Assembly (NCBI RefSeq): GCF_001078705.1 | Contig: NZ_CDMW01000001.1 | Location: 129,106-193,105 of the forward strand | Reading direction: 5' to 3' | Origin: Streptococcus sanguinis | GTDB taxonomy: Bacteria; Bacillota; Bacilli; Lactobacillales; Streptococcaceae | Length of the DNA stretch: 64,000 bases | Shown here: one piece after another, positions 16,132 through 25,492 of the stretch | Layout of the letters: each line of letters opens with the position of its first letter | Numbering within the stretch: the stretch's first letter is position 1 | Notes under the pieces: generated by a model | Told to the model about the DNA's origin: nothing | The model's input: the letters and a program-made list of their open reading frames with translations, nothing else | Databases searched by the model: none | Made by a program: the position numbers and the translations under genes

Positions 16132-18351
16132 ATGCCAAAAGAAGTGAATTTGACGGGCGATCAGGTATTGGCCCTTACGAGAAAATATCTGGCTGCAGAG
16201 GATGTGGCTTTTATACAGAAGGCTTTGATTTATGCGATTGACTGTCACAGTGGGCAGTTTCGCAGGTCAGGTGAGCCTTATATTGTGCATCCTATTCAGG
16301 TGGCAGGGATTTTGGCCACACTCAAGCTAGATGCAGTAACGGTTGCCTGCGGTTTTCTGCATGATGTGGTAGAGGATACCCGTGCGACGCTGGATGATTT
16401 GGAAAGAGAGTTTGGGACGGATGTGCGTGTGATTGTCGATGGCGTTACCAAGCTGGGTAAGGTCAAGTACAAATCCCACGAGGAGCAGCTGGCAGAAAAT
16501 CACCGTAAGATGCTGATGGCCATGTCAGAGGATATCCGGGTTATTTTGGTCAAGCTGGCAGACCGTCTCCACAATATGCGGACACTCAAGCATCTGCGCA
16601 AGGATAAGCAGGAGCGGATTTCTCGAGAGACAATGGAAATCTACGCACCCTTGGCTCACCGCCTGGGGATTTCCAGTGTCAAGTGGGAGCTGGAAGATTT
16701 GTCCTTCCGTTATCTCAATGAAGTGGAATTTTACAAAATTTCCCACATGATGAAGGAGAAGCGTCGGGAGCGTGAAGCTCTGGTAGAAGAGGTGGTTCAA
16801 AAAATTGAGACCTATGCTGGCGAGCGCAATCTGCACGGTAAGATTTATGGCCGGCCCAAGCATATCTACTCGATCTATCGCAAGATGCAGGACAAGAAGA
16901 AGCGTTTTGACGAGATTTATGATCTGATTGCCATTCGCTGTATCTTGGATACCCAGAGTGATGTTTATGCCATGCTGGGCTACATTCATGAGCTTTGGCG
17001 GCCGATGCCGGGGCGGTTCAAGGATTACATTGCCAACCGCAAGGCCAATGGTTACCAGTCTATCCATACGACCGTTTATGGACCCAAAGGTCCGATTGAG
17101 TTTCAGATTCGGACCAAGGAAATGCATGAGGTCGCTGAGTATGGGGTTGCGGCTCATTGGGCTTACAAGAAAGGCGTCAAGGGACAGGTAGACAGCAGAG
17201 AATCAGCCATCGGGATGAACTGGATCAAGGAGCTGATGGAGCTGCAGGACCAGTCTAACGATGCCAAGGACTTCGTTGACTCGGTCAAGGAGAGCTATCT
17301 GGCTGAGGAAATCTACGTCTTCACACCAGATGGAGCAGTGCGCTCTCTGCCTAAGGACTCGGGCCCGATTGACTTTGCCTATGAGATCCACACTAAGGTT
17401 GGAGAGAAAGCCACGGGAGCCAAGGTCAATGGCCGCATGGTGCCTCTGACAACCAAGCTTAGGACAGGTGATCAGGTGGAAATCATCACCAACGCTAACT
17501 CCTTCGGACCGAGCCGTGACTGGCTCAATATTGTCAAGACCAGCAAGGCTAGAAATAAAATCCGTCAGTTCTTTAAAAATCAAGACAAGGAGCTGTCTAT
17601 CTCCAAAGGGCGGGAGCTCTTGCAGGCTCAATTTCAGGAGCATGGCTATGTAGCTAATAAGTACATGGACAAGAAGCACATGGAAGAAGTCCTGCAAAAG
17701 ACTAGCTACAAGACCGAAGAAGCGCTTTTTGCAGCCATTGGCTTCGGTGAAATTGGTGCCATTAGCATTTTCAACCGTCTGACAGAAAAAGAGCGCCGTG
17801 AGGAAGAACGGGCCAAGGCCAGAGCAGAAGCGGAGGAATTGGTCAAGGGCGGCGAGGTCAAGGTCGAAAACAAAAAAGATACCCTCAAGGTCAAGCACGA
17901 AGGCGGTGTGGTCATTCAGGGGGCATCTGGTCTCCTCATCCGGATTGCCAAGTGCTGTAACCCTGTACCGGGCGATGATATTGTCGGCTATATTACCAAA
18001 GGACGTGGTGTAGCCATTCACCGGCAGGACTGCATGAATCTCAAGGCCCAGGAAAATTACGAGCAGCGGCTGATTGATGTGGAATGGGAAGACAACAACA
18101 CGACCAAAGAGTACACGGCTCACATTGATATTTACGGTCTCAACCGGTCTGGTCTCCTCAACGATGTGTTGCAAGTTCTGTCTAATACCACCAAAAATAT
18201 TTCAACAGTTAATGCTCAGCCGACCAAGGATATGAAATTTGCTAATATCCACGTTTCTTTTGGTATTGCTAATCTGTCCATGCTGACGACGGTGGTGGAT
18301 AAGATCAAGAGCGTGCCGGAGGTCTACTCGGTCAAGCGGACCAATGGCTGA
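16132..18351 (+). CDS. relA: Bifunctional (p)ppGpp synthetase/hydrolase (long RSH)
   Basis: A 739-residue RelA/SpoT homologue. HD hydrolase domain (HxxxD and HDVVEDT, residues about 50-200), synthetase domain (about 230-350; YDLIAIRCILDTQSDVY, GYQSIHTTV), TGS domain (about 400-460; VFTPDGAVRSLPKDS), zinc-finger region with CCNPVPGDDI, and a C-terminal ACT domain (YGLNRSGLLNDVLQVL). The intact HD and synthetase motifs indicate both making and degrading the alarmone. Start ATG 16132 with GGAGAGAC upstream. It is followed by dtd as in many Firmicutes. Confidence 0.95.
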   Translation: MPKEVNLTGDQVLALTRKYLAAEDVAFIQKALIYAIDCHSGQFRRSGEPYIVHPIQVAGILATLKLDAVTVACGFLHDVVEDTRATLDDLEREFGTDVRVIVDGVTKLGKVKYKSHEEQLAENHRKMLMAMSEDIRVILVKLADRLHNMRTLKHLRKDKQERISRETMEIYAPLAHRLGISSVKWELEDLSFRYLNEVEFYKISHMMKEKRREREALVEEVVQKIETYAGERNLHGKIYGRPKHIYSIYRKMQDKKKRFDEIYDLIAIRCILDTQSDVYAMLGYIHELWRPMPGRFKDYIANRKANGYQSIHTTVYGPKGPIEFQIRTKEMHEVAEYGVAAHWAYKKGVKGQVDSRESAIGMNWIKELMELQDQSNDAKDFVDSVKESYLAEEIYVFTPDGAVRSLPKDSGPIDFAYEIHTKVGEKATGAKVNGRMVPLTTKLRTGDQVEIITNANSFGPSRDWLNIVKTSKARNKIRQFFKNQDKELSISKGRELLQAQFQEHGYVANKYMDKKHMEEVLQKTSYKTEEALFAAIGFGEIGAISIFNRLTEKERREEERAKARAEAEELVKGGEVKVENKKDTLKVKHEGGVVIQGASGLLIRIAKCCNPVPGDDIVGYITKGRGVAIHRQDCMNLKAQENYEQRLIDVEWEDNNTTKEYTAHIDIYGLNRSGLLNDVLQVLSNTTKNISTVNAQPTKDMKFANIHVSFGIANLSMLTTVVDKIKSVPEVYSVKRTNG

Positions 18352-18419
18352 TCTATTTCGGAAATCATTATCGAGCTGTAAGTTACCCTTGGTGACTTGC
18401 TTAAATCAAAGGAAAAGAT

Positions 18420-18863
18420 ATGAAAATAGTGATTCAGCGCGTGAAACGTGCTCAGGTCAGCATTGACCAGCAGCTGCACAGCAGTATTGGACAAGGTCTC
18501 TTGCTACTAGTAGGCGTAGGCCCTGACGATAGTCAGGAAGATATGGATTATGCAGTCAGGAAGATTGTCAATATGCGGATTTTTTCCGATGCTGAGGGCA
18601 AGATGAACCTGTCTATCAAGGACATTTCCGGAGAGATTTTGTCGATTTCCCAGTTCACTCTGCATGCAGATACCAAAAAGGGTAATCGGCCAGCCTTTGT
18701 CAAGGCTGCTCCGCCAGAGATGGCCAGCAATTTTTATGATGCCTTCAATCTTGCCTTGCAGCAAGAGGTGCCGACTCAGACGGGTGTTTTTGGCGCAGAC
18801 ATGCAGATAGAACTAGTTAATGATGGTCCAGTGACCATTATCTTGGATACGAAGAATCGCTGA
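18420..18863 (+). CDS. dtd: D-aminoacyl-tRNA deacylase
   Basis: A 147-residue protein of normal length with the two Dtd signatures [15 protein letters not shown] and the C-terminal [11 protein letters not shown] (GPVT, active-site cis-Gly-Pro). It hydrolyses D-amino acids mischarged to tRNA. It lies 68 bases after relA with AAAGGAAAAG as ribosome site, and ends in a hairpin terminator. Confidence 0.95.
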   Translation: MKIVIQRVKRAQVSIDQQLHSSIGQGLLLLVGVGPDDSQEDMDYAVRKIVNMRIFSDAEGKMNLSIKDISGEILSISQFTLHADTKKGNRPAFVKAAPPEMASNFYDAFNLALQQEVPTQTGVFGADMQIELVNDGPVTIILDTKNR

Positions 18864-18876
18864 TAAGAAGCATGAA

Positions 18877-18917
18877 AAGGAGCTTGAACACTAATGTTCA
18901 AACTCCTAATTTTTTCA
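18877..18917 (+). terminator. Terminator after dtd
   Basis: AAGGAG-TTGAAC pairs with GTTCAA-CTCCT, followed by a T-run. Confidence 0.75.
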
Positions 18918-18956
18918 GTTTCTGCAGTGATGAATGTATAGTTTCCGACAACATTA

Positions 18957-19169
18957 CTAAAAATCACCAATAATTTCTTGAGGAATGGCTTCTTTGATGG
19001 TCGTCACTAGCTGATTGATAAGCTTTATCGCTTCAGCGGGCTCAGTGTAGAGCTTTTTAAAATAAGCATGTATATTTTCTTCAAAATGCTGTCCAGCACG
19101 AGAGCCACCGAGAACAATAGCTTCCACTTGATCTAGCTGGGCAAATTCTTTAAAGAGTTGTTGTGGCAT
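18957..19169 (-). pseudogene. Nucleotidyltransferase remnant with internal deletion
   Basis: 70 codons: the N-terminus (FAQLDQVEAIVLGGSRAGQH) is that of a DUF4037/MNT-type nucleotidyltransferase up to the GGS motif, but the following Asp-x-Asp catalytic segment is missing. The frame passes directly to a C-terminal-like helix (KKLYTEPAEAIKLINQLVTT). The deletion left the frame open. A good promoter survives upstream (TTGCCA 19220-19225, 17 bp, TACAAT 19197-19202). It cannot have transferase activity without the Asp residues. Confidence 0.6.
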
Positions 19170-19668
19170 AATTTTTCCTTACTGATTTTTGACATCATTG
19201 TAGCAAAATGTAAGCGGGTTGGCAAGAAGGGAAAAACAGCTTTTGGCATGGCACTAAGCCTGCAAAATTGAGACCCCGAGGGGTAGAAAGTGGATGAGCG
19301 GGAGCTGGAAGTATTTGACTAAAAAGAAAATTATCTGGGATAGATAGGCTGAAAATTTGACTTCGTATGATAAAATTTTAGGAGTTTCTCCCTTCCTTTA
19401 ACGCATTGTCAGTTTTCTATTTTTTAAACTCATCGCCTTATTTTTATCTGCAACCTTTCTTAGATTTTTGAGATAGGCTTTTAATGTTTTTTGACATCGT
19501 TTAGTCCAAAAATGAGAAGCATAGCAAGTAAGTGAAAGTAGCAATAATCCTTGATTTATTTATGTTTATAATTTCTTTCATTCTTTAGAAATATTTTAGA
19601 ATTACTTTATAAATTCTTGAAGTTTGTCTTGTATAATCATATTAAAGAAAAGAAAGGAGTCTCTTATC
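19170..19668. other. 500-base gap with no recognisable gene
   Basis: AT-rich sequence holding the minus-strand promoter of the nucleotidyltransferase remnant at its left end and the ribosome site of the CPBP gene at its right end. No open frame, RNA fold or repeat stood out between them. Confidence 0.5.
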
Positions 19669-20283
19669 ATGGAAAATCTAGTTCAACAGATGCTGAATGC
19701 TCTGATTCAAATTGCTTTGTTTGCTTTTCTTCCTTTTGTTTGGTGGTTGATAAGTGCTAGAAGAAAAAGTCCATTTTTAGAATGGCTTGGCTTAAAAACA
19801 CTAAAAGATGCTGGCAGCCGGAAAATCTGGCTGTGGATTTTGTTGGGTTCGCTATCTTTCTTGCTTCTTTCGTTTTTGCTAGTATATCCTGCTGTAAAAA
19901 ATCTGGATACAGCGACTTCGAATTTCTCAGGCCTAGGCTTCCAAGCCTTGCCAGCTGTTCTGATTTATGGTATTTTTCAAACTTCTCTGTCGGAAGAACT
20001 GCTATTCAGAGGTTTTCTTTTAAAGAGATTGGCTAGTCGCTTATCCTTTGTGGTAGCCAACACCATACAAGCTGCTCTTTTTGGTCTGCTCCATGGCTTA
20101 ATGTTTATAACAGGGCTCTCTTGGCAGCAAACCCTGCTCATCATTTTGTGTACGGGTGGCATCGCGGCTTATATGGGCTTTGTCAATGAAAAGAAATCTG
20201 ATGGCTCCATTTTAGCTAGCTGGATTATACATGCTTTAGTAAATGTGATTACGAGTAGTTTATTTGCTTTTATGCTGATTTAA
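19669..20283 (+). CDS. CPBP-family intramembrane protease (Abi/CAAX-like)
   Basis: A 204-residue membrane protein with about six helices and the CPBP motifs: EELLFRGFLLKRL (Glu-Glu-x3-Arg), FGLLHGLMF (His) and the later CTGGIAAYMG region. In streptococci such proteins are often linked to bacteriocin immunity or surface processing; here no bacteriocin gene is adjacent, so the role is open. The start was set at Met 19669 behind AAAGGAG. Confidence 0.85.
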   Translation: MENLVQQMLNALIQIALFAFLPFVWWLISARRKSPFLEWLGLKTLKDAGSRKIWLWILLGSLSFLLLSFLLVYPAVKNLDTATSNFSGLGFQALPAVLIYGIFQTSLSEELLFRGFLLKRLASRLSFVVANTIQAALFGLLHGLMFITGLSWQQTLLIILCTGGIAAYMGFVNEKKSDGSILASWIIHALVNVITSSLFAFMLI

Positions 20284-20310
20284 TAAATCAAGGTTCTTAC
20301 TTCAAATCAA

Positions 20311-20342
20311 AAAGTTCCGATTTCCTTGAGAATCGGAACTTT
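20311..20342. terminator. Bidirectional terminator
   Basis: AAAGTTCCGATT and AATCGGAACTTT are perfect 12-bp arms with an 8-nt loop, between the CPBP gene and the convergent EVE relic. Confidence 0.8.
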
Positions 20343-20395
20343 CGATTTGATGAGCAGGTAAGCAAGGTCTAGGTGTAAGTCAAACGAAGCTGCTT

Positions 20396-20821
20396 CTACT
20401 GATTTGCAGGGCTGTCCAGTTTCATTTGCTCAAAAACATAAAGGAAGAAGTCTTTCGAAACTTCGAAATGTCCGTATCTTAGCCGAGAAGCATACTGGGG
20501 CCACTGAGGATGTTATCGGACTTGCTCAATGGGGCAGTCTTTGACAGGCTGGTAGTAGCTGACATCTCGCCGAAATGGGAAAAAGCCTTCAAACATCTCT
20601 ACTTGGTAGGCAGTGTCATCTAGAATCTTGCCAACTGCTGTAAAGGCCTGCAGCTTTTCCTGACCGTTCAGTTGATACTTGGGGCTGTAGTACAAAAGAT
20701 AGTCCCCCTTTTTCATTCGGTTCAATGGTGCTTTCTTTCCATGGCAGACTTGGCAAAATCAACCTTCTACACCTCTTAGTACATGTTCTTTTGATACGAC
20801 ACCAATCCAAAATCTAGTCAT
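20396..20821 (-). pseudogene. EVE-domain protein gene with two nonsense codons
   Basis: The minus frame starts at ATG 20821, overlapping the MarR stop, and reads TRFWIGVVSKEHVLRGVEG, stop, FCQVCHGKKAPLNRMKKGDY and so on to EQVR, stop, HPQWPQYASRLRYGHFEVSK and ends at TAG 20396. It is one continuous 141-codon EVE/PUA-like protein interrupted by TGA (in place of a Gly codon) and TAA, with no indel. EVE domains bind modified bases in nucleic acids. The second stop removes about 35 residues; the first would limit the product to 20. Confidence 0.75.
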
Positions 20822-21275
20822 TTTCTGCCTCCAGTTCTATTAAGAGTTGGTTTAATGTTTCTGTATTATTTTCTAATTTTCCAAAGAACGCCTGATCAAT
20901 GCCTTCTACCAGAGGAAGGGCTTGGTTGACCCTTTGCAGCCCCCTATCCGTTAGAAGTATGATGTTGGCACGGCTGTCCTTGGGATGGACTTCCCGCATG
21001 ATCAATTCTTTCTTGACCAAGAGGCGGATGATTTGGGATACGGTCATAACATCCATGTCAGAAAATCGGGCAATATCGGTCTGACTAACCCATTCTTGCT
21101 GACGCAGAAGCGCTACAAGAGTGGTCAGAACGACAAACTGGGGATGGGTCAAATCAATCGTTCTCAGTTTGTTTTTTATCAGCCCATGCCACTTGTGATA
21201 GGTACGGATAAAGAGCAGACCGGTTGATTTTTTGTATTCATCCTTGTAGATGGAGTTAAACTGCGATTTTTCCAT
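20814..21275 (-). CDS. MarR-family transcriptional regulator
   Basis: A 153-residue winged-helix regulator (THPQFVVLTTLVALLRQQ; SQTDIARFSDMDVMTVSQII recognition helix; KELIMREVHPKDSRANIIL wing). The start was set at Met 21275: a consensus promoter occupies 21309-21337, so the longer open frame beginning at 21323 would lie inside the promoter. It overlaps the decayed EVE gene by the ATGA type of junction, so the two formed an operon. Its targets are unknown; the imperfect palindrome ATAAGTGTACTTAT at the start site is a candidate operator. Confidence 0.85.
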   Translation of the reverse strand: MEKSQFNSIYKDEYKKSTGLLFIRTYHKWHGLIKNKLRTIDLTHPQFVVLTTLVALLRQQEWVSQTDIARFSDMDVMTVSQIIRLLVKKELIMREVHPKDSRANIILLTDRGLQRVNQALPLVEGIDQAFFGKLENNTETLNQLLIELEAEND

Positions 21276-21308
21276 TAGCTTTCCCTCTGAATTTTTATAA
21301 GTACACTT

Positions 21309-21337
21309 ATTATATTCTGACAACTTATTTTTGTCAA
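21309..21337 (-). promoter_or_regulatory. Consensus promoter of the marR gene
   Basis: Minus strand: TTGACA (21332-21337), 17-bp spacer, TATAAT (21309-21314), both hexamers perfect. Confidence 0.85.
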
Positions 21338-21379
21338 TAAAAACCCAGTTTAGACTAAAAAGTCCGAACTGGGTTCCGT

Positions 21380-22027
21380 TTATAGTTTTTCTACATAAAT
21401 CTGTTGGGCAATCATAGGATTGATTTGGATTTCTTGGGTTTCTGTCTTGAGAAGATAGACCTGAGCGAAAGAATCGTATTGGATGAAGGTGATGGTTTGG
21501 CCGATTTGCAGGTTGTATTTTTCCAAGTATTTAAGCAAGTCAAAGTCATCGTGTACGCGTTTGATGATATAGTCGCCAGGGGCAGAAGCCTCTTCCAGAG
21601 TCAGTTGGTTTTCTTCGTCCAGAAGCTCTCCCTTGGCTGGAATGGTGCCCCCGTGAGGACAGGTCTTGGGATACTGGAGCATGGCATCCAGACGCTCAAC
21701 GAAGCGCTCAGAAACAGTGTGCTCTAGGACTTCGGCTTCCTCATGGATTTCATCAGTCGAGTAGTCGAGATGGTTGACCAGAAAGACCTCAATCAGCCGG
21801 TGCTTGCGATAGAGGTCAGAAACTAGCCTTAGCCCCAAATCAGTCAGCAAGTAGCCGGCTTTTTTATCCTTGATCAGAAGTTCTTCCGCCAGCATTTTTT
21901 TCATCATTTCCGTCACAGCCGGAGGTGAAACCTGCATGAGCTGGGCGATTTCTTTATTGGTGATTTTTTTGTGGCGGCTGCCAATCTCATAGATACACTT
22001 GTGATAGTCTTCTTTATTTGGGGTCAT
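21380..22027 (-). CDS. DtxR/MntR-family manganese repressor (ScaR/SloR/PsaR orthologue)
   Basis: A 215-residue metalloregulator nearly identical in plan to S. gordonii ScaR: winged helix (KITNKEIAQLMQVSPPAVTE), dimerisation and metal-site domain (HRLIEVFLVNHLDYSTDEIHEEAEVLEHTVS with the His/Glu ligands, then CPHGGTIP), and a C-terminal SH3/FeoA-like domain. With Mn(II) bound it represses the ssa/sca manganese importer; a matching operator lies at 32569-32590. Known names are scaR (S. gordonii) and ssaR (S. sanguinis). Transcribed alone on the minus strand. Confidence 0.92.
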   Translation of the reverse strand: MTPNKEDYHKCIYEIGSRHKKITNKEIAQLMQVSPPAVTEMMKKMLAEELLIKDKKAGYLLTDLGLRLVSDLYRKHRLIEVFLVNHLDYSTDEIHEEAEVLEHTVSERFVERLDAMLQYPKTCPHGGTIPAKGELLDEENQLTLEEASAPGDYIIKRVHDDFDLLKYLEKYNLQIGQTITFIQYDSFAQVYLLKTETQEIQINPMIAQQIYVEKL

Positions 22028-22127
22028 CTTGCATCCTCGCTGAACTTTCTATCATTAGTATAACAAAAATCGCTGTAAGAATACAGTGTCTAAGCCTTTC
22101 TTTGATGTTTAGATTTTCTTCATTCGC

Positions 22128-22156
22128 TTGTAATCGTTTTGCGATTATTATATAAT
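22128..22156 (+). promoter_or_regulatory. Promoter of the Bsp-repeat/C39 gene
   Basis: TTGTAA (22128-22133), 17-bp spacer, TATAAT (22151-22156). Confidence 0.7.
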
Positions 22157-22254
22157 CAAAGCGTACGATTTAAAAAATAAAAAGTAAAAATTCTTTAGCT
22201 GGTTTGCAGAAAATTGGCTTGCTTTTTACTTTTTTGCAAAAGGAGAATCCTATT

Positions 22255-25200
22255 ATGAAAAAAAGACAAATGATGGCGTCACGGGCAGAGAAGTTTACTC
22301 GTTTTGGCATTCGCAAATGCAGTCTAGGAGCAGTCTCAGTAGCGATTGCGACTGGTCTGGCCTTTCTTGGAAGTGGAGCAGTGCAGGCAGAACAGCTGAC
22401 ACCTAGTCAGACGGCTGACAGTGGCGTTGTCAGCCAGGCTGTGGAGGACCAAGCTAGCACAGCTGCAACTCCGACTGTAACAGAAACCAGTCTGTCAAGT
22501 ATGGATAAGGCTGCACCAGCACCGGCGGCTGTTAGTCCTGACGCTGGTCAGATACCTACGTCTTCTGATACCAGTTCTCAGTCTACTTCTTCAGATTCTG
22601 TAGAAAATGCCCATCCGAAAAGTGATATTGTAGCTTCGACAGAAAATCAACCTGCTGTGGCTGAGAACTCAGAAAAAAGTGATGCTTCTAATCAGCCAGC
22701 GCAAGCAGCTTCTGCTACAGAGCGCCCCTTGGCAGCAGCAGAAGTCAAAAAGCCACAAGGAAAGATTACCATTCAGAACAACAATTCACAGACTGGTGAA
22801 TTTGATATTGTCGTGTCCGATATTGTCGCACCGGATGGCCTGAAGGCGGTCTACCTACCGACTTGGTCCAGCAAGGATGACCAGGACGATGTGCAGTGGT
22901 ACACCGCTGAACGGCGGGCCGATGGGACCTATTTCAAGCATGTCAGCTACCGCAATCATAAGAACTCCTTGGGCGAGTATAATGTTCACCTCTATTTCGT
23001 GAATGATGCAGGTCAGCTGCAGGGTGCAGGTTCGGCTAAGACAGTGGTTACTCGCGCCCAGCCTCAAGGTAAGATTACCATTCAGAACAACAATCCGCAG
23101 ACAGGTGAATTTGATATTGTCGTTTCTGATATTATTGCCCCAGATGGTCTGAAGTCCGTTTACTTGCCGACATGGTCAGCTGCTAACGACCAAGACGATG
23201 TGCAGTGGTACATAGCTGAAAGGCGCGCTGATGGGACCTATTTCAAACATGTCAGCTACCGCAACCACAAGAACTCTCTGGGCGAGTACAATGTTCACCT
23301 CTATTTCGTGAATGATGCAGGTCAGCTGCAGGGTGCAGGTTCGGCTAAGACAGTGGTTACTCGCGCCCAGCCACAGGGAAAAATCACCATTCAGAACAAC
23401 AATCCGCAGACAGGCGAATTTGATATTGTCGTTTCTGATATTATTGCCCCAGATGGTCTGAAGTCCGTTTACTTGCCGACATGGTCAGCTGCTAACGACC
23501 AAGACGATGTGCAGTGGTACATAGCTGAAAGGCGCGCTGATGGGACCTATTTCAAGCATGTCAGTTACCGCAATCATAAGAACTCTCTAGGTGAGTATAA
23601 TGTTCACCTCTATTTTGTGAATGATGCAGGCCAGCTGCAGGGTGCAGGCTCAGCTAAGACGGTGGTTGATCGCGCGCAACCAAAAGGCAAGATTACCATT
23701 CAGAACAACAATCCGCAGACAGGCGAATTTGATATTGTTGTGTCCGACATTGTTGCTCCATATGGTCTGAAGTCTGTTAGTCTTCCAACCTGGTCCACCG
23801 CTAACGACCAAGACGACGTGCAGTGGTACACCGCTGAAAGACGAGCTGATGGGACCTATTTCAAGCATGTCAGCTACCGCAATCATAAGAACTCCTTGGG
23901 CGAGTATAATGTTCACCTCTATTTCGTGAATGATGCAGGTCAGCTGCAGGGTGCAGGCTCAGCAAAGACGGTGGTTACTCGCGCGCAGCCTCAAGGTAAG
24001 ATTATCATTCAGAACAACAATCCGCAGACAGGCGAATTTGATATTGTCGTGTCCGACATTGTTGCCCCGGATGGTCTGAAGTCCGTTTACTTGCCGACAT
24101 GGTCAGCTGCCAACGACCAAGATGATGTGCAGTGGTACATAGCTGAAAGGCGCGCTGATGGGACCTATTTCAAGCATGTCAGCTACCGCAATCATAAGAA
24201 CTCCTTGGGCGAGTATAATGTTCACCTCTATTTCGTGAATGATGCAGGTCAGCTGCAGGGTGCAGGCTCAGCAAAGACGGTGGTTACTCGCGCGCAGCCT
24301 CAAGGTAAGATTATCATTCAGAACAACAATCCGCAGACAGGTGAATTTGATATTATCGTGTCCGATATTGTCGCCCCAGATGGCCTGAAGGCGGTCTACC
24401 TGCCAACATGGTCCAGCAAGGATGACCAAGACGACGTGCAGTGGTATATCGCTGAGCGCCAAGCTGACGGCACCTATAAAAAACATGTCCGAGCTCAGGA
24501 TCATAAGTTTTCAGTAGGTGAGTACAAGGTTCATCTTTACTATCTGAACGAGGATGGCCAGATGCAAGGTGCGGGTGGCGAGAAGCTGATGGTTTCTGTA
24601 GCACCTGAAAATATCCGTGCGACTGGAAAAATCAATATCCAAAACAATAATGCGCGAACAGGAACTTTTGATGTGGTTGTGACAAATGTCTCCAATCCAG
24701 GTGGAATTCAAGCAGTCTATCTGCCAACTTGGTCCACAGATAAGGATCAGGATGATGTCAAGTGGTATTTAGCTCAAAAGCAGGCGAATGGCACCTATAA
24801 GATCACAGTCCGAGCTAGCGACCATAAGCTTTCTACTGGCGAGTACAAGATTCATCTTTACTATAAACAGGACAATGGTCAGCTCATCGCTGTTGATGCT
24901 ACTACGACCCAGGTCTCCAAAGCAGTTTACAATAATCCTTACTACTCACAGCGTGATGGTCGCTGGGGTGGCAGGAAGTATGGTCCTTACAGCATGGATG
25001 CGACAGGATGCGTGCCGACAACGCTAGCCATGGTTATTTCTGGGATTACTGGAACAGAAGTGCTTCCGACAACTGTTGCGGATTACCTATATAACCATAC
25101 CAATGAATTTAATAAGGATGGATTTGGCACCAGCAGCCGTGGTATTGTCCGAGCTGCCCAGCACTGGGATCTGACGACTGAGACCCTGTTTACAGCTTCT

Positions 25201-25446
25201 GCAGTTAAAGAATTGCTTTCACAGGGGCATCATGTCCTAGGTGCTGTTGGTACTAGCATCTTTGCCCATTATCCAGTGACTCATGAGCTGGTTCTCAAAG
25301 GCTATGACAATGGAAAAACCTATGTCCGTGACCCTTATAATGCAGCTAATAATGGCTGGTATCCAGTAGACTATCTCTTTGGAGTCAAGAGTGTAGATCC
25401 GACGGATAATACAGAAGGATCACCCTTTATTGCCATCAAAGGATAA
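22255..25446 (+). CDS. Secreted protein with seven GBS-Bsp-like repeats and a C39-type peptidase domain
   Basis: 1063 residues. A YSIRK-like signal peptide (FTRFGIRKCSLGAVSVAIAT, cleavage near VQAEQ), a Ser/Thr/Ala-rich linker to about residue 165, then seven tandem domains beginning GKITIQNNN..TGEFDIVVSD. The first six have a 309-bp (103-residue) period starting at 22753, 23062, 23371, 23680, 23989 and 24298; the seventh is diverged. These match the GBS Bsp-like repeat. The C-terminal about 170 residues are a papain-like C39_2 domain: NNPYYSQRDGRWG, catalytic Cys in TGCVPTTLAM, His in VTHELVLKGY, then VRDPYN. No LPXTG. A role in cell-wall binding and peptide or peptidoglycan cleavage is inferred. 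The start at 22255 has AAAGGAGAA upstream. Confidence 0.85.
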   Translation: MKKRQMMASRAEKFTRFGIRKCSLGAVSVAIATGLAFLGSGAVQAEQLTPSQTADSGVVSQAVEDQASTAATPTVTETSLSSMDKAAPAPAAVSPDAGQIPTSSDTSSQSTSSDSVENAHPKSDIVASTENQPAVAENSEKSDASNQPAQAASATERPLAAAEVKKPQGKITIQNNNSQTGEFDIVVSDIVAPDGLKAVYLPTWSSKDDQDDVQWYTAERRADGTYFKHVSYRNHKNSLGEYNVHLYFVNDAGQLQGAGSAKTVVTRAQPQGKITIQNNNPQTGEFDIVVSDIIAPDGLKSVYLPTWSAANDQDDVQWYIAERRADGTYFKHVSYRNHKNSLGEYNVHLYFVNDAGQLQGAGSAKTVVTRAQPQGKITIQNNNPQTGEFDIVVSDIIAPDGLKSVYLPTWSAANDQDDVQWYIAERRADGTYFKHVSYRNHKNSLGEYNVHLYFVNDAGQLQGAGSAKTVVDRAQPKGKITIQNNNPQTGEFDIVVSDIVAPYGLKSVSLPTWSTANDQDDVQWYTAERRADGTYFKHVSYRNHKNSLGEYNVHLYFVNDAGQLQGAGSAKTVVTRAQPQGKIIIQNNNPQTGEFDIVVSDIVAPDGLKSVYLPTWSAANDQDDVQWYIAERRADGTYFKHVSYRNHKNSLGEYNVHLYFVNDAGQLQGAGSAKTVVTRAQPQGKIIIQNNNPQTGEFDIIVSDIVAPDGLKAVYLPTWSSKDDQDDVQWYIAERQADGTYKKHVRAQDHKFSVGEYKVHLYYLNEDGQMQGAGGEKLMVSVAPENIRATGKINIQNNNARTGTFDVVVTNVSNPGGIQAVYLPTWSTDKDQDDVKWYLAQKQANGTYKITVRASDHKLSTGEYKIHLYYKQDNGQLIAVDATTTQVSKAVYNNPYYSQRDGRWGGRKYGPYSMDATGCVPTTLAMVISGITGTEVLPTTVADYLYNHTNEFNKDGFGTSSRGIVRAAQHWDLTTETLFTASAVKELLSQGHHVLGAVGTSIFAHYPVTHELVLKGYDNGKTYVRDPYNAANNGWYPVDYLFGVKSVDPTDNTEGSPFIAIKG

Positions 25447-25464
25447 GAAATTCCTGAATAAGAA

Positions 25465-25492
25465 GACCGCTCGTTGCTTGACGGGCGGTTTT
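25465..25492 (+). terminator. Terminator after the C39 gene
   Basis: GACCGC-CG pairs with CG-GCGGTT followed by T residues. Confidence 0.7.

Noticed and set aside
16525-18174. Long antisense open frames opposite relA (210 and 323 codons)
   Set aside because: They are frame shadows of a conserved, GC-rich gene, with no ribosome sites and no domain sense.
22753-24930. Regular 309-bp repeats as a possible CRISPR or satellite array
   Set aside because: The repeats are in frame, encode a recognisable protein domain and lack short unique spacers.
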